Source of the DNA: Avichristensenella sp031550535
GTDB taxonomy: Bacteria; Bacillota; Clostridia; Christensenellales; Aristaeellaceae
DNA length: 64,000 nucleotides
Assembly: GCA_031550535.1 (NCBI GenBank)
Contig: JAVBOM010000006.1
Span: 62,001-126,000 of the forward strand
Reading direction: 5' to 3'
The notes below the pieces were generated by a model that saw nothing but the letters and a program-made list of their open reading frames with translations, ran no database searches and was not told the origin of the DNA. Position numbers and translations under genes: made by a program. Shown in pieces: positions 32,352 through 41,013 of this stretch (position 1 is the stretch's first letter; every line of letters begins with the position of its first letter).

Positions 32352-33764
32352 TCAGAGCAACCCCTGTGCTTTCAAAAACACAAACACCAGCGGAAACGCC
32401 AGCCCCGCCACCACATTGACCGCGGACAGCAGCACCTGCACCACCTGCACGCTACCGCCCATCTCCGTCACGCTCTCCATCGCCGGGGCGGTCTTGCCGA
32501 AGAACACTTTCTTCTGCAGGATCAGGAAGTACGTCAGCGTCAGCACGCTGGAGCACAGCGCGGCAATCGCGATCCCCGGGGATACCGGCCAGACCGCCAG
32601 CACAATCACCAGCTTGCTCCAGAAGCCGGACAGCGGCGGGATGCCCGCCATTGACAAAAGCCCCAGCACGCTGCTCACGCTCGTCACCGGCATCCTCGCG
32701 CCCAGGCCACCCATTTCGTCCATGTTCCGCGTGCCGGTCTGGTGGTAGATGGCTGCCGCGTCCACAAACAGCAGCGACTTGAACGTCGCGTGGTTGAAAT
32801 AGTGCATCACCGCGCCGATGAATCCCAGCGCGGAACCGGTGGACACGCCCAGGATGATGTAGCCGATCTGGCTGACGCTGGAAAACGCCAGCATCCGCTT
32901 GATGTCCGTCTGCCCCATGGCCGCCAGCGCGCCGATGAGGATGGACGCGAGCGCCAGGATCATCAGCACGTTGCCGAGCGCCGGGTCGGACAGGAACACG
33001 TCCCGGTAAATGCGCATCAGCGCGTACACGCCGGACACCTTGATGACGACGCCCGCCAGCATGACCGACACGGGCGACGGCGCGGACGAGTGCGCGTCCG
33101 GCACCCAGGTGTGGAACGGCACCACGCCCGACTTGATCGACAGCGCGACCGTGAACAGCACGAACGCCACGAGCATCGCAACCGGGTAGTCCCCGCCGCA
33201 GGCCGCGACATACGCGGCGATGGCGGCGAACGACGTATCCCCCGTCAGCGCGAACAGCAGCACGATGGACATCAGCATCATCGTGGTCGCCAGCGCGCTC
33301 ATCAGGTAGTATTTGAACGCGCCCTCCAGCTCATCGCGCTTTTTGTTGATCGCGATCAGCAGGAAGGACGACGTGGACGTCACCTCGATAAAAACATACA
33401 GGCTGAACACGTCGGACACCATCACGACGCCGTTCATCCCGATCATGAGCAGCAGCACCGCGCTGCCGAAGCTGAACCGGCTGGATGTGGTCGTGTCCCC
33501 GGCGACAAGGATCGTCACGCAGGCGATCATGGCGATGATGAACAGCACCACCGCGCTGAACAGATCCACCGTGAACATGCCCAGGAATGTGGACTGCACG
33601 GGCGCGCCCGTGGTGAAACAGCGGGCAATGTCCACCGCCGCCAGCACGAGCTGCGAAACTGCCGCGGCCATTGCCGCCCACATGGCGGCCTTGCGGTCGT
33701 TCCACGTGTACAGGTTCAGCACCACCACCGCGAGCAGGGGAATGCCAATGAACAGAAACGGCAC
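32352..33764 (-). CDS. hydrogenase antiporter-like subunit, NuoN/MrpD type
   Basis: A 470-residue, about 14-helix proton-antiporter-like subunit. VFSLYVFIEVTSTSSFLLIAI carries the conserved helix-5 Glu; SIKSGVVPFHTWVPDAHSSAPSPVSVMLAGVVIKVSGVYAL carries the Lys and the broken-helix signature; LAFSSVSQIGYIILG is the family motif. It is one of three such subunits in the operon and forms part of the ion channel. AGGAGGAAAAGACCGGT precedes the start. Confidence 0.9.
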   Translation of the reverse strand: MPFLFIGIPLLAVVVLNLYTWNDRKAAMWAAMAAAVSQLVLAAVDIARCFTTGAPVQSTFLGMFTVDLFSAVVLFIIAMIACVTILVAGDTTTSSRFSFGSAVLLLMIGMNGVVMVSDVFSLYVFIEVTSTSSFLLIAINKKRDELEGAFKYYLMSALATTMMLMSIVLLFALTGDTSFAAIAAYVAACGGDYPVAMLVAFVLFTVALSIKSGVVPFHTWVPDAHSSAPSPVSVMLAGVVIKVSGVYALMRIYRDVFLSDPALGNVLMILALASILIGALAAMGQTDIKRMLAFSSVSQIGYIILGVSTGSALGFIGAVMHYFNHATFKSLLFVDAAAIYHQTGTRNMDEMGGLGARMPVTSVSSVLGLLSMAGIPPLSGFWSKLVIVLAVWPVSPGIAIAALCSSVLTLTYFLILQKKVFFGKTAPAMESVTEMGGSVQVVQVLLSAVNVVAGLAFPLVFVFLKAQGLL

Positions 33765-33802
33765 CGGTCTTTTCCTCCTTACGTAGCTTGGATGGCGGTA
33801 TG

Positions 33803-35635
33803 TTAGGACAGCAGGAAGATGCCCGCCGCGATCACGACCCCGCCCAGCACCCAGAGCACGTAGCGCGACTGGCTGCCGTTGTGCGCCCCCCGTATCAGCA
33901 GCGACAGCCCGCCCGCGATGCCCGGGATGGCTTTGTCGTACACCCAGCTGATCGCGTCGTTGATCTTCAGCGACACGGCCGCGTAGCCGTTGATCGCGCG
34001 CTTGGATTGCTCATAGGGATCGAAGTACTTCTTCTCCGCCATGTCGTAGACCTGGCGCAGGCCGGGCGCGTGGTGGAAATGGTCCGCCGCCTCCACACCC
34101 TTGCCGGTCTTTTTGAAGCCCCGGTAGTGATCCAGGCACGCCAGCAGCAGCAGGAATACCGACACGCCCACCAGCAGCCAGTTCGTGTGCCCGCCCACGT
34201 GCTCGCCCGCCGCCAGGTGCGACCCCAGCACCGGCGACAGCAGATGGTTCACCACGTACGACTGGCCAAAGCCCAGCGCGAGGCACGCGGCCGCCATCAG
34301 CAGCATGGGCACGCGCATGGCCCAGGGCGCTTCCCTGGCGTGCTCGGTCGCCTCGGTGGTTTTCCCGAAGAACACTGCGTGGCCCAGCTTCAGGAACGAA
34401 ATGGGCGTGAAGAACGCGCCGATGGTCGCAATGATGTAGAACACCAGCCCGCTTTCCAGCGCGCCGTCAAAGATCAGCTCCTTGGAGAAAAAGCCGTTCG
34501 TCATCGGGAAGCCCGCGATGGCCGCGGCGGCGATGAGGAAGGCGGCAAACGTGTACGGCATCTTCTTGTACAGGCCGCCCAGCTTGTTCAGGTTCGTGGT
34601 GCCGGTTTCCTTTTCCACCGAGCCCGCGACCAGGAACAGGCAGCATTTGTACACGGCGTTGTTCAGCATGTGGAACAGCCCGCCCACAATGCCCACCGGA
34701 AGGCCGGTGCCGATGCCGAAGATCATGTACCCCACCTGGCTGACCGCGTGGTAGGACAGCAGACGCTTGAAATCGCGCTGGATCAGCGCCATCATCACCG
34801 CCAGCAGGATCGTCACCGCGCCCAGGATCATCATCACAAGGCTCATCGGGGAGCCGTGCTCGAACTGGAACAGGTCCAGGCAGATGCGGGAGAGCAGGTA
34901 GATGCCGAGCAGCTTTTCCAGCGCGCCCGGCAGGAACGGCATGAACGGCGTGGGCGCGTCGGTGGCCGCGTCCGGAATCCACGTGTGGAACGGCACGGAC
35001 CCGGCCTTGGAAATCGCGCCGATCATCAGCAGGATGAACGCGGCGATCCCCCAGCCGGTCAGCGGCAGGCGCATCTGGTCCATCGCCACGGTCTTGGCGA
35101 GGTATCCCGCGATGCCGATGCCCAGCATCATGCACAGGTCCGTCACGCCCGCGATGATGACGGCCTTGACAGAGGTCTTGTATGCGCTTTTGCCACCCGC
35201 CATAATCATGCCGAACATGGTGGCGAGGATGGCCTCCCAGAAGAACAGCATCACCACGAGGCTGTTGGCGAGCACCGCGCCGTTCACCATCGCGATGGTA
35301 AACAGCATGCCCGCGTACAGCATTTTGGTGTACGCCTTGCCCTTGGCGAAAACGGTGGTATATACGACGACCAAGAACGACAGGATCGCCGCCGCCAGCA
35401 GGATGAAACCGCTGAACTGGTATTGCCGCAGCGAAAAATCCATCCCCCAGCCGAGCCATGGCTTTACCAGCGTAAGCTCCTTGCCGTAGGCCGCGATGTT
35501 CAACACAAGGTTGCCGCCAAAGCCCGCCAGCAGCAGGATCTCCTTCAGACCCTTCCACCGGTCGCGGCTGAGCAGCGTCAGCACCGCGAAGGCCGCCGGG
35601 AACGCAATGATGTACACAAGCAGGTTCGCGTTCAT
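33803..35635 (-). CDS. hydrogenase antiporter-like subunit, NuoL type
   Basis: A 610-residue membrane protein. VVMLFFWEAILATMFGMIMAG (helix-5 Glu), GAISKAGSVPFHTWIPDAATDAPTPFMPFLPGALEKLLGIYLL (Lys and broken helix) and LLSYHAVSQVGYMIFGIG are the antiporter signatures. The C-terminal third includes a long amphipathic region (KKTGKGVEAADHFHHAPGLRQVYDMAEKKYFDPYEQSKRAI) reminiscent of the lateral helix of NuoL, then a final helix. It overlaps the upstream gene by 4 bp (ATGA). Confidence 0.88.
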   Translation of the reverse strand: MNANLLVYIIAFPAAFAVLTLLSRDRWKGLKEILLLAGFGGNLVLNIAAYGKELTLVKPWLGWGMDFSLRQYQFSGFILLAAAILSFLVVVYTTVFAKGKAYTKMLYAGMLFTIAMVNGAVLANSLVVMLFFWEAILATMFGMIMAGGKSAYKTSVKAVIIAGVTDLCMMLGIGIAGYLAKTVAMDQMRLPLTGWGIAAFILLMIGAISKAGSVPFHTWIPDAATDAPTPFMPFLPGALEKLLGIYLLSRICLDLFQFEHGSPMSLVMMILGAVTILLAVMMALIQRDFKRLLSYHAVSQVGYMIFGIGTGLPVGIVGGLFHMLNNAVYKCCLFLVAGSVEKETGTTNLNKLGGLYKKMPYTFAAFLIAAAAIAGFPMTNGFFSKELIFDGALESGLVFYIIATIGAFFTPISFLKLGHAVFFGKTTEATEHAREAPWAMRVPMLLMAAACLALGFGQSYVVNHLLSPVLGSHLAAGEHVGGHTNWLLVGVSVFLLLLACLDHYRGFKKTGKGVEAADHFHHAPGLRQVYDMAEKKYFDPYEQSKRAINGYAAVSLKINDAISWVYDKAIPGIAGGLSLLIRGAHNGSQSRYVLWVLGGVVIAAGIFLLS

Positions 35636-37074
35636 CTGACAATCACCGCCATTTGCCGCACAATTTGGTCAATCAGGTTCGCCGGATACTGGATCAGCAG
35701 CCCGCTGCCAATGGACAGCGCCGCGAGGAGCGCGACCGAGAACACCATCGTCGCGCTGCCCTCCGCCGGGAGATGTGCCATCTCTCCCTTCGGCTCACCC
35801 AGGAACACCCGCACAAACGCCTTCAGCAGGTACACAAGCGTCATCACCGCGCCGACGAGAAACACGATGGCGATCCACGGCTGGCCGGCCTCCACCGCGC
35901 CGTTCACCACCATGTATTTGCTGAAAAACCCGCCGAACGGCGGCACGCCCATCACCGAGAACGCGCACAGGAAGAACGCCCCGGCCGTCCACGGCATGGA
36001 TTTGGCCAGCCCGCCCATCTTGCGCATATCCTTCGTATGGCATCCGTGCTCCACAATGCCCGCGCACAGGAACAGCCCGGCCTTGGAAATCGCGTGCATC
36101 AGGATGTACATCAGCCCGCCCGCCAGCGCCATCTCCCCGCCGACCGAGAGGCCCAGCAGGATGAAGCCGATCTGGCTGACGGTCGAATACGCGATGACGC
36201 GCTTGATGTCGTTCTCCGCGATGGCGGCCCCGGCGGTCAGAATCGCACTGACGGCGGCGATCACCGGCACGGCGGTGTGCCACACGGCATCCAGCGTGAA
36301 CGTGACCACGAACAGCCGCGTGAACGCGTAGACGCCGATTTTGACCAGCACCGCCGCGTGCAACAGCGCCGTGGCCGGGGTCGGCGCGACGCCCGCGTCC
36401 GCGATCCAGGAGTGCAGCGGCAGCGTGGCGGATTTGGACAGAATGCCGAACAGGATCAGGAGGACGGCGGCGCTGGAAATTTCCTTGCCGCGCAGCAGCG
36501 TCAGGTCAAACGTGCCGTGCTGCTGGTACACCATGATAAACCCGGCCAGCATCACCAGCGCGCCCGCGCCGGTGATCAGAAACGCCTTGTTCGCGCGGCG
36601 CACCGTCTCCGGCTCCCGGAAGAAGCCGATCAGCCGCCAGCAGCACACGGCCGAGATTTCCCAGAACAGGTACAGGAAAATCAGGTTCGTGGTGAGCGTG
36701 ATGCCCATCATCGCGCCGATAAAGAGCACCACGAACAGGTAGTATTCGCTTTGGTGCTCCGCGTAGGCGATGTAGCCGAAGGAATAAACCAGAATAATCA
36801 GCCCCAGGAACGACGAGATCAGCGCCATGAACACAGCCAGGCCGTCCGCCAGGAAGCCGAAGCTGAGCCCGAGCGGCAGCTTGACATTGAACATGGCCGG
36901 CGCGCCGGAAAGCGCCTGCGGCAGCATGGCCGCAAGCAGCAGGAACGGCACCAGCACGAACACGAACGCCAGCGCGTTGCGAAACTTCACCGAGCCCCCG
37001 CCCGCCAGCGGCAGCAGAAACGCGCCCCCCAGCGGGACGAGCACGGTCAGCAGTAATAGGGTGTGACTTGCCAT
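35632..37074 (-). CDS. hydrogenase antiporter-like subunit, NuoM/NuoL-core type (first gene of operon)
   Basis: A 480-residue antiporter-like subunit without a lateral helix. FLYLFWEISAVCCWRLIGF (Glu), GILSKSATLPLHSWIADAGVAPTPATALLHAAVLVKIGVYAF (Lys) and AYSTVSQIGFILLGL are the signatures. The start at 37074 gives the hydrophobic N-terminus MASHTLLLLTVLVPLGGAFL; a longer in-frame opening would translate the structured leader and is not favoured. It is the first gene after the operon promoter at 37195-37223. Confidence 0.88.
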   Translation of the reverse strand: MASHTLLLLTVLVPLGGAFLLPLAGGGSVKFRNALAFVFVLVPFLLLAAMLPQALSGAPAMFNVKLPLGLSFGFLADGLAVFMALISSFLGLIILVYSFGYIAYAEHQSEYYLFVVLFIGAMMGITLTTNLIFLYLFWEISAVCCWRLIGFFREPETVRRANKAFLITGAGALVMLAGFIMVYQQHGTFDLTLLRGKEISSAAVLLILFGILSKSATLPLHSWIADAGVAPTPATALLHAAVLVKIGVYAFTRLFVVTFTLDAVWHTAVPVIAAVSAILTAGAAIAENDIKRVIAYSTVSQIGFILLGLSVGGEMALAGGLMYILMHAISKAGLFLCAGIVEHGCHTKDMRKMGGLAKSMPWTAGAFFLCAFSVMGVPPFGGFFSKYMVVNGAVEAGQPWIAIVFLVGAVMTLVYLLKAFVRVFLGEPKGEMAHLPAEGSATMVFSVALLAALSIGSGLLIQYPANLIDQIVRQMAVIVR

Positions 37075-37120
37075 TTCCAACCTACCCCCAGCGTATCTTG
37101 ACACATTCATGCATACGTAA

Positions 37121-37178
37121 GGATGCCCGGTTTCTTCAACCCGTAGCCGCACGGCCGCGAGTTTCACCCGATGCATCC
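37121..37178 (-). promoter_or_regulatory. structured 5' leader of the hydrogenase operon
   Basis: On the minus strand GGATGC (37178-37173) pairs with GCATCC (37126-37121), enclosing short hairpins CGGGT-GAA-ACTCG and GGTT-GAAGA-AACC and a GCCG/CGGC pair: a compact multi-branched RNA between the start point (near 37188) and the first ATG. I could not match it to a known riboswitch class. Regulation by a metal or cofactor is only a guess. Confidence 0.4.
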
Positions 37179-37194
37179 TTTTTGAACCGCACCT

Positions 37195-37223
37195 ATTATA
37201 GTGCTGTCCGGCGCGCACGTCAA
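37195..37223 (-). promoter_or_regulatory. sigma-A promoter of the hydrogenase operon
   Basis: Minus strand: -35 TTGACG (37223-37218), 17-bp spacer, -10 TATAAT (37200-37195). The leader to the first ATG is about 115 bases. Confidence 0.8.
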
Positions 37224-37330
37224 TGGCGCTATCCGCTATTTTTTTCGTTGATGTTTTAACAAGAAATTATGGGGAGGCGTTTCTACGTGAAGCGATAATT
37301 TTGGGTGTCCGCCCCAATTTCTCAGACAGC

Positions 37331-37359
37331 TTGAATCTGTCGCTATGGCGGCGTATAAT
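37331..37359 (+). promoter_or_regulatory. sigma-A promoter of the hyp operon
   Basis: Plus strand: -35 TTGAAT (37331-37336), 17-bp spacer, -10 TATAAT (37354-37359), 64 bp before the hypA start. The two promoters are divergent, with about 108 bp between their -35 boxes; a shared regulator could bind between them. Confidence 0.8.
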
Positions 37360-37422
37360 GTGCCACGACGGAGCGCCGACGCGGTAAATTCCGCCGGCGC
37401 GTGCATAGAGAGGCTTGGATAC

Positions 37423-37767
37423 ATGCACGAATATTCCCTAACAAAGCAAATCGCGCGCATCGTGAACGATACCGCCCTTGCGCACCGCGCGCAAAGGGTC
37501 AGCGCCGCGCACCTTGTAATCGGCGAAAACACCGGCATCATCCCGGACTCCGTGCAGATGTATTTCGACATGATCGCCATGGGAACGCCCGCCGAGGGCG
37601 CGAAGCTCCACGTGCGTACCGTCCACGCGGAGATGCACTGTCCCGCGTGCGGCAAGAACTTTCACCGCCCGCGCTTTTCGTTTGCGTGCCCCGATTGTGG
37701 CGCGCTGGGCACGCCGACGGAGATCGGCAATGAGTTTTATGTCGAAAGCGTCGAGCTTGAAGAATAA
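37423..37767 (+). CDS. hypA: hydrogenase nickel incorporation protein HypA
   Basis: A 114-residue nickel metallochaperone. MHEYSLTKQIA has the N-terminal Met-His that binds nickel; CPACGKNF and CPDCGA form the zinc site. It hands nickel to the large subunit with HypB. The start at 37423 is fixed by the conserved MHE; the longer in-frame extension is not coding. First gene of the hyp operon. Confidence 0.93.
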   Translation: MHEYSLTKQIARIVNDTALAHRAQRVSAAHLVIGENTGIIPDSVQMYFDMIAMGTPAEGAKLHVRTVHAEMHCPACGKNFHRPRFSFACPDCGALGTPTEIGNEFYVESVELEE

Positions 37768-37810
37768 GCCGGCGGGTATACTATCGTATGAGGAACAGGG
37801 GGAATGGATC

Positions 37811-38458
37811 ATGAGCTCCAAAGACATCACCATCATGGCCAATATCAACGCGGAGAACGACCGCATTGCCGAAGGCATACAGCAGAGGCTCCACGGGCTT
37901 GGCATTTATACGGTCAATGTCATCGGCGCACCGGGCGCGGGCAAGACCTCCTGCCTCATCCGCATCATCTGGGGCATGGAGGGCACGAAGGCGTATGTCA
38001 TCGAGGGCGACATCCAGTCCGACATCGACGCGGACAAGCTCAACGCCCTGGGCATTGAGGCCGTGCAAATCCACACCGGCGGCGCGTGCCACATCGACCC
38101 CACGCTGGTCGAAAACACGCTGGACAGGCTCTCCCTCTCGCAAAAGGGCGTGCTGTTCATCGAGAATATCGGCAACCTCGTCTGCCCCGCCGAGTTCAAC
38201 ATCGGCGAGGATATCAAGCTGCTCGTCGTCACCGCGACCGAGGGCGCGGACAAGCCGTACAAGTACCCGCTCGCGTTCGAGAAGGCGGGGGCCATCCTCC
38301 TGAACAAGGCGGACCTGCTGCCGCACGTGGATTTTGACACGGATTATTTCATGAAGGGCGTCCGCGCGCTGAATGCCACAGCGCCGGTGTTTACCGTATC
38401 CGCCAAGACGGGCGAAGGGTTCCCCGAGGTCTGCCAGTGGCTGAAAACCAGGTTGTAA
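37811..38458 (+). CDS. hypB: hydrogenase maturation GTPase HypB
   Basis: A 215-residue SIMIBI-class GTPase. VNVIGAPGAGKTSCLI is the P-loop (about residues 38-53); EGDIQSDIDADKL, GGACHIDPTLV (Cys-His metal site) and LLNKADLLPHVDFD (guanine specificity NKxD) complete the family. It supplies energy for nickel insertion with HypA. There is no His-rich nickel-storage N-terminus. Start at 37811 after GGGGGAATGGATC; the larger frame is a shadow. The hypF start overlaps its 3' end. Confidence 0.93.
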   Translation: MSSKDITIMANINAENDRIAEGIQQRLHGLGIYTVNVIGAPGAGKTSCLIRIIWGMEGTKAYVIEGDIQSDIDADKLNALGIEAVQIHTGGACHIDPTLVENTLDRLSLSQKGVLFIENIGNLVCPAEFNIGEDIKLLVVTATEGADKPYKYPLAFEKAGAILLNKADLLPHVDFDTDYFMKGVRALNATAPVFTVSAKTGEGFPEVCQWLKTRL

Positions 38459-40716
38459 CATCGCGCATCGCGCTCACCGGCATCGTGCAGGGCGTGGGCT
38501 TTCGCCCGTTTGTGGCGCGGCTCGCGGCGGAATGCCATATCCGGGGTACCGTGCGAAACGCCATGGGCGAGGTGGAGATCGACGCCTTTGGCACCCCGGG
38601 CGATCTGGACCGCTTTGTGCGCGCCTTGCGCGAAAAAGCGCCGCCCGGCAGCGATATACAGGGCCTCCGCGAGCGGCGCGAGGCGTTAGCGCCGGGTGCG
38701 TTGCACCCGGAAGGATTCCGCATCGTCCAAAGCCATTCGCGCGGCGGCGGGCCGGTGATGCCGACGCCCGATCTCGCGATCTGCGATGACTGCGTGCGGG
38801 AGCTGTTCACCCCCGGCGACCCCCGGTTCGAAAATCCGTTCATAAGCTGCACAAACTGTGGCCCGCGCTACTCCATCATGCGCCGCGCGCCGTACGACCG
38901 GGACAACACGGCCATGGGTGATTTTCCCATGTGCCCACTGTGCGGCGGCCAGTACGCGGACCCCGGCGACCGGCGGTACCACGCGCAGACCGTTTGCTGC
39001 AACGCTTGTGGGCCAAGGCTTTTCTATGATGGCCGGGAAGGGTGCGCGGAGGACGGCGGCGCGCTGTCGATGGCTGTGGACGCGCTGACCCGTGGCGGCA
39101 TTGTCGCCGTCAAGGGCATCGGCGGGTATCATTTCACCTGCTCGCCATTCGATGGTGACGCCGTATCGCGCCTGCGCGCGCTCAAGGGGCGGGAGCGCAA
39201 GCCGTTCGCCGTGATGTTTTCGGACATGGCGGCGCTTGAAGCGCATTGCGAGGTGTCCGCGCCGGAACGCGCGCTGCTGGAAGGCCCCGCGCGGCCCATC
39301 GTGCTGCTGCGCAGAACTCCTTCCTCCGGTATTTCCCCGGAGGTCTACGCCGACAGCGGCGACCTGGGCGCGTTCCTCCCCTACACCCCGCTGCAGCATC
39401 TGCTGCTTCGGCGGACCGGCCCGCTGGTGATGACCAGCGCGAACGTGTCCTCCCTGCCGATCATCAAGGACGACGCGGAGGCGCTGGACATTTTCCACGC
39501 GCGGGAAGGGCTGGCCGGCGTGCTGCGCCACGACCGCGCGATCCTGCGCAGGCTGGATGATTCCGTCGCGGCGGTGGCGCGCGGGCAGGCGTACAGCATC
39601 CGCCGGGCGCGCGGGGTTGTGCCGGCCGCGCTGCGCCTCCCGGGCGGCGGGCCGCCGCTGATCGCGCTGGGCTCGCAGCAGAAGAACACGATCTGCCTGT
39701 ATAAGGATGGATACGCGTACCCATCGGCGGAAATCGGCGACCTGGACAGCCGGGAAACGCTGGCCGTGTACCGCGAGACGATTGCCGATATGGAATCGCT
39801 GCTCGGCATCGCGCCGGAGTTCGCCGTGTGCGACATGCACCCCGGGTACGAATCGACGGCCATCGCGAAGGCGCTAGGCCTTCCCCTGCTCCCGGTTCAG
39901 CACCACCACGCGCACATCGCGTCCGTGATGGCCGAGCACAGCCTGACCGGGCCGGTGATCGGCGTCGCGCTGGACGGCACCGGGTACGGCACGGACGGCA
40001 CTGTCTGGGGCGGCGAGTTCCTGATCGTATCGCCGGAAGGGTGCACCCGCGCGGGGCATTTGAAGCCGGTGGCCATGCTGGGATCGGACGAATCCGTCCG
40101 CCAGGGCTGGAAGAGCGCGGCGTGCATGCTGCGTGACGCCGGGATTCCCGCGCGGGACGGCGATGCCCGCGCCGCGCTGGTCCAGGCGGCGCTGGCGCAC
40201 GGGGTCAACACGATCCGTTCCTCCAGCATGGGGCGGGCGTTCGACGCGGCCAGCGCGTTGCTTAGCATCTGCCAGGAATCCACGTATGACGGGCAGGGCG
40301 CGATCGAGCTGGAAAACGCGGCCATGCGGCATGTGCGGCGCGGCGGAAGGCTGGGAGAACCGCTGCCGTTCGACGTGTTGGATGAGGATGGGCGGCTGGT
40401 CGCGGACCTCGCACCGTGTTTCCGCGCCCTGCATGCGTGCGCGGAGGGTGGCGGGAACCGGGACGCGCTCGCCTGGCGGTTCCATGCGACCGTTAGCGGC
40501 GTGATCGAAGCGGTGTGCGCCGCGCTGTCCGAGCGGCACGGCATCCGCGCGGTCGCACTGAGCGGCGGTGTGTTCCTGAACCGGCTGCTGGTGGAATACA
40601 CGGTTCCCCGGCTTGAAAAGCTGGGGTTTGCCGTGTACAGAAACCGGCAGGTTCCGCCGGGCGACGGCGGCGTCTCGCTGGGGCAAGCATGTATCGGCGT
40701 GTGGTCGAAGCGATAA
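38437..40716 (+). CDS. hypF: carbamoyltransferase HypF
   Basis: A 759-residue enzyme that makes the cyanide ligands of the Ni-Fe site from carbamoyl phosphate. Domains in order: acylphosphatase (GIVQGVGFRPFVARL, 1-90), two zinc fingers (CDDCVREL/CTNCGPRYS and CPLCGGQYADP/CCNACGP, about 110-200), YrdC-like (GGIVAVKGIGGYHFTC, ~205-390) and Kae1-like (LPVQHHHAHIASVMAEH, GVALDGTGYGTDGTVWGGEF, ~400-759). It starts with GTG at 38437, 22 bp inside hypB, so translation is coupled. Length matches the family. Confidence 0.93.
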   Translation: MAENQVVTSRIALTGIVQGVGFRPFVARLAAECHIRGTVRNAMGEVEIDAFGTPGDLDRFVRALREKAPPGSDIQGLRERREALAPGALHPEGFRIVQSHSRGGGPVMPTPDLAICDDCVRELFTPGDPRFENPFISCTNCGPRYSIMRRAPYDRDNTAMGDFPMCPLCGGQYADPGDRRYHAQTVCCNACGPRLFYDGREGCAEDGGALSMAVDALTRGGIVAVKGIGGYHFTCSPFDGDAVSRLRALKGRERKPFAVMFSDMAALEAHCEVSAPERALLEGPARPIVLLRRTPSSGISPEVYADSGDLGAFLPYTPLQHLLLRRTGPLVMTSANVSSLPIIKDDAEALDIFHAREGLAGVLRHDRAILRRLDDSVAAVARGQAYSIRRARGVVPAALRLPGGGPPLIALGSQQKNTICLYKDGYAYPSAEIGDLDSRETLAVYRETIADMESLLGIAPEFAVCDMHPGYESTAIAKALGLPLLPVQHHHAHIASVMAEHSLTGPVIGVALDGTGYGTDGTVWGGEFLIVSPEGCTRAGHLKPVAMLGSDESVRQGWKSAACMLRDAGIPARDGDARAALVQAALAHGVNTIRSSSMGRAFDAASALLSICQESTYDGQGAIELENAAMRHVRRGGRLGEPLPFDVLDEDGRLVADLAPCFRALHACAEGGGNRDALAWRFHATVSGVIEAVCAALSERHGIRAVALSGGVFLNRLLVEYTVPRLEKLGFAVYRNRQVPPGDGGVSLGQACIGVWSKR

Positions 40717-40718
40717 AG

Positions 40719-40779
40719 GAAGGGATTTCTTGCGAAATCCCTTTATGGCGGCCGATTGTTCCAATCAGCGCCGCCATTG
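40719..40779 (+). repeat. palindromic element family A, intergenic copy in the hyp operon
   Basis: AGGGATTTCTTGCGAAATCC, CTTTATGGCGGCCGATT, GTTCCAATCAGCGCCGCCAT. It fills the hypF-hypC gap and ends just before the hypC ribosome site. Confidence 0.88.
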
Positions 40780-40794
40780 AGGAGAGGTTTGCCA

Positions 40795-41013
40795 ATGTGC
40801 ATCGCGGTACCGGGGAAGCTGATTGAAATGGATGGCGGCAGGGGCAAGGTGGACATTCGCGGCAACGTGCTGCCGGTCGAACTGGGCATTGTGCAAGCGA
40901 AGATCGGCGATTATCTGCTGATCCACGCGGGCTGCGCCCTCTCGGTGATCCGGCAGAGCGAGGCCGAGGAGATCGACGCGCTGTTTGATCTCGTGCACAG
41001 CTATGACGAATAA
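40795..41013 (+). CDS. hypC: hydrogenase maturation chaperone HypC
   Basis: A 72-residue chaperone, MCIAVPGKLIEMDGG at the start, with the N-terminal Cys2 that carries the Fe(CN)2CO unit with HypD; the beta-barrel core (GDYLLIHAGCALSVI) follows. GAGGAGAGGTTTGCC precedes the ATG. The longer frame upstream reads the palindromic element and is not coding. Its end overlaps the hypD start. Confidence 0.95.
   Translation: MCIAVPGKLIEMDGGRGKVDIRGNVLPVELGIVQAKIGDYLLIHAGCALSVIRQSEAEEIDALFDLVHSYDE

Noticed and set aside
33788..36331. 847-codon plus-strand frame across the antiporter genes
   Set aside because: Composition (His, Arg, Gln, Asp runs) is that of an antisense shadow; the minus strand carries three antiporter-like subunits with all signatures.
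37074..37218. Longer N-terminus for the first hydrogenase subunit (start at 37218 or 37176)
   Set aside because: It would cover the -35 region and structured leader, and has no good ribosome site; the hydrophobic start at 37074 matches the family.
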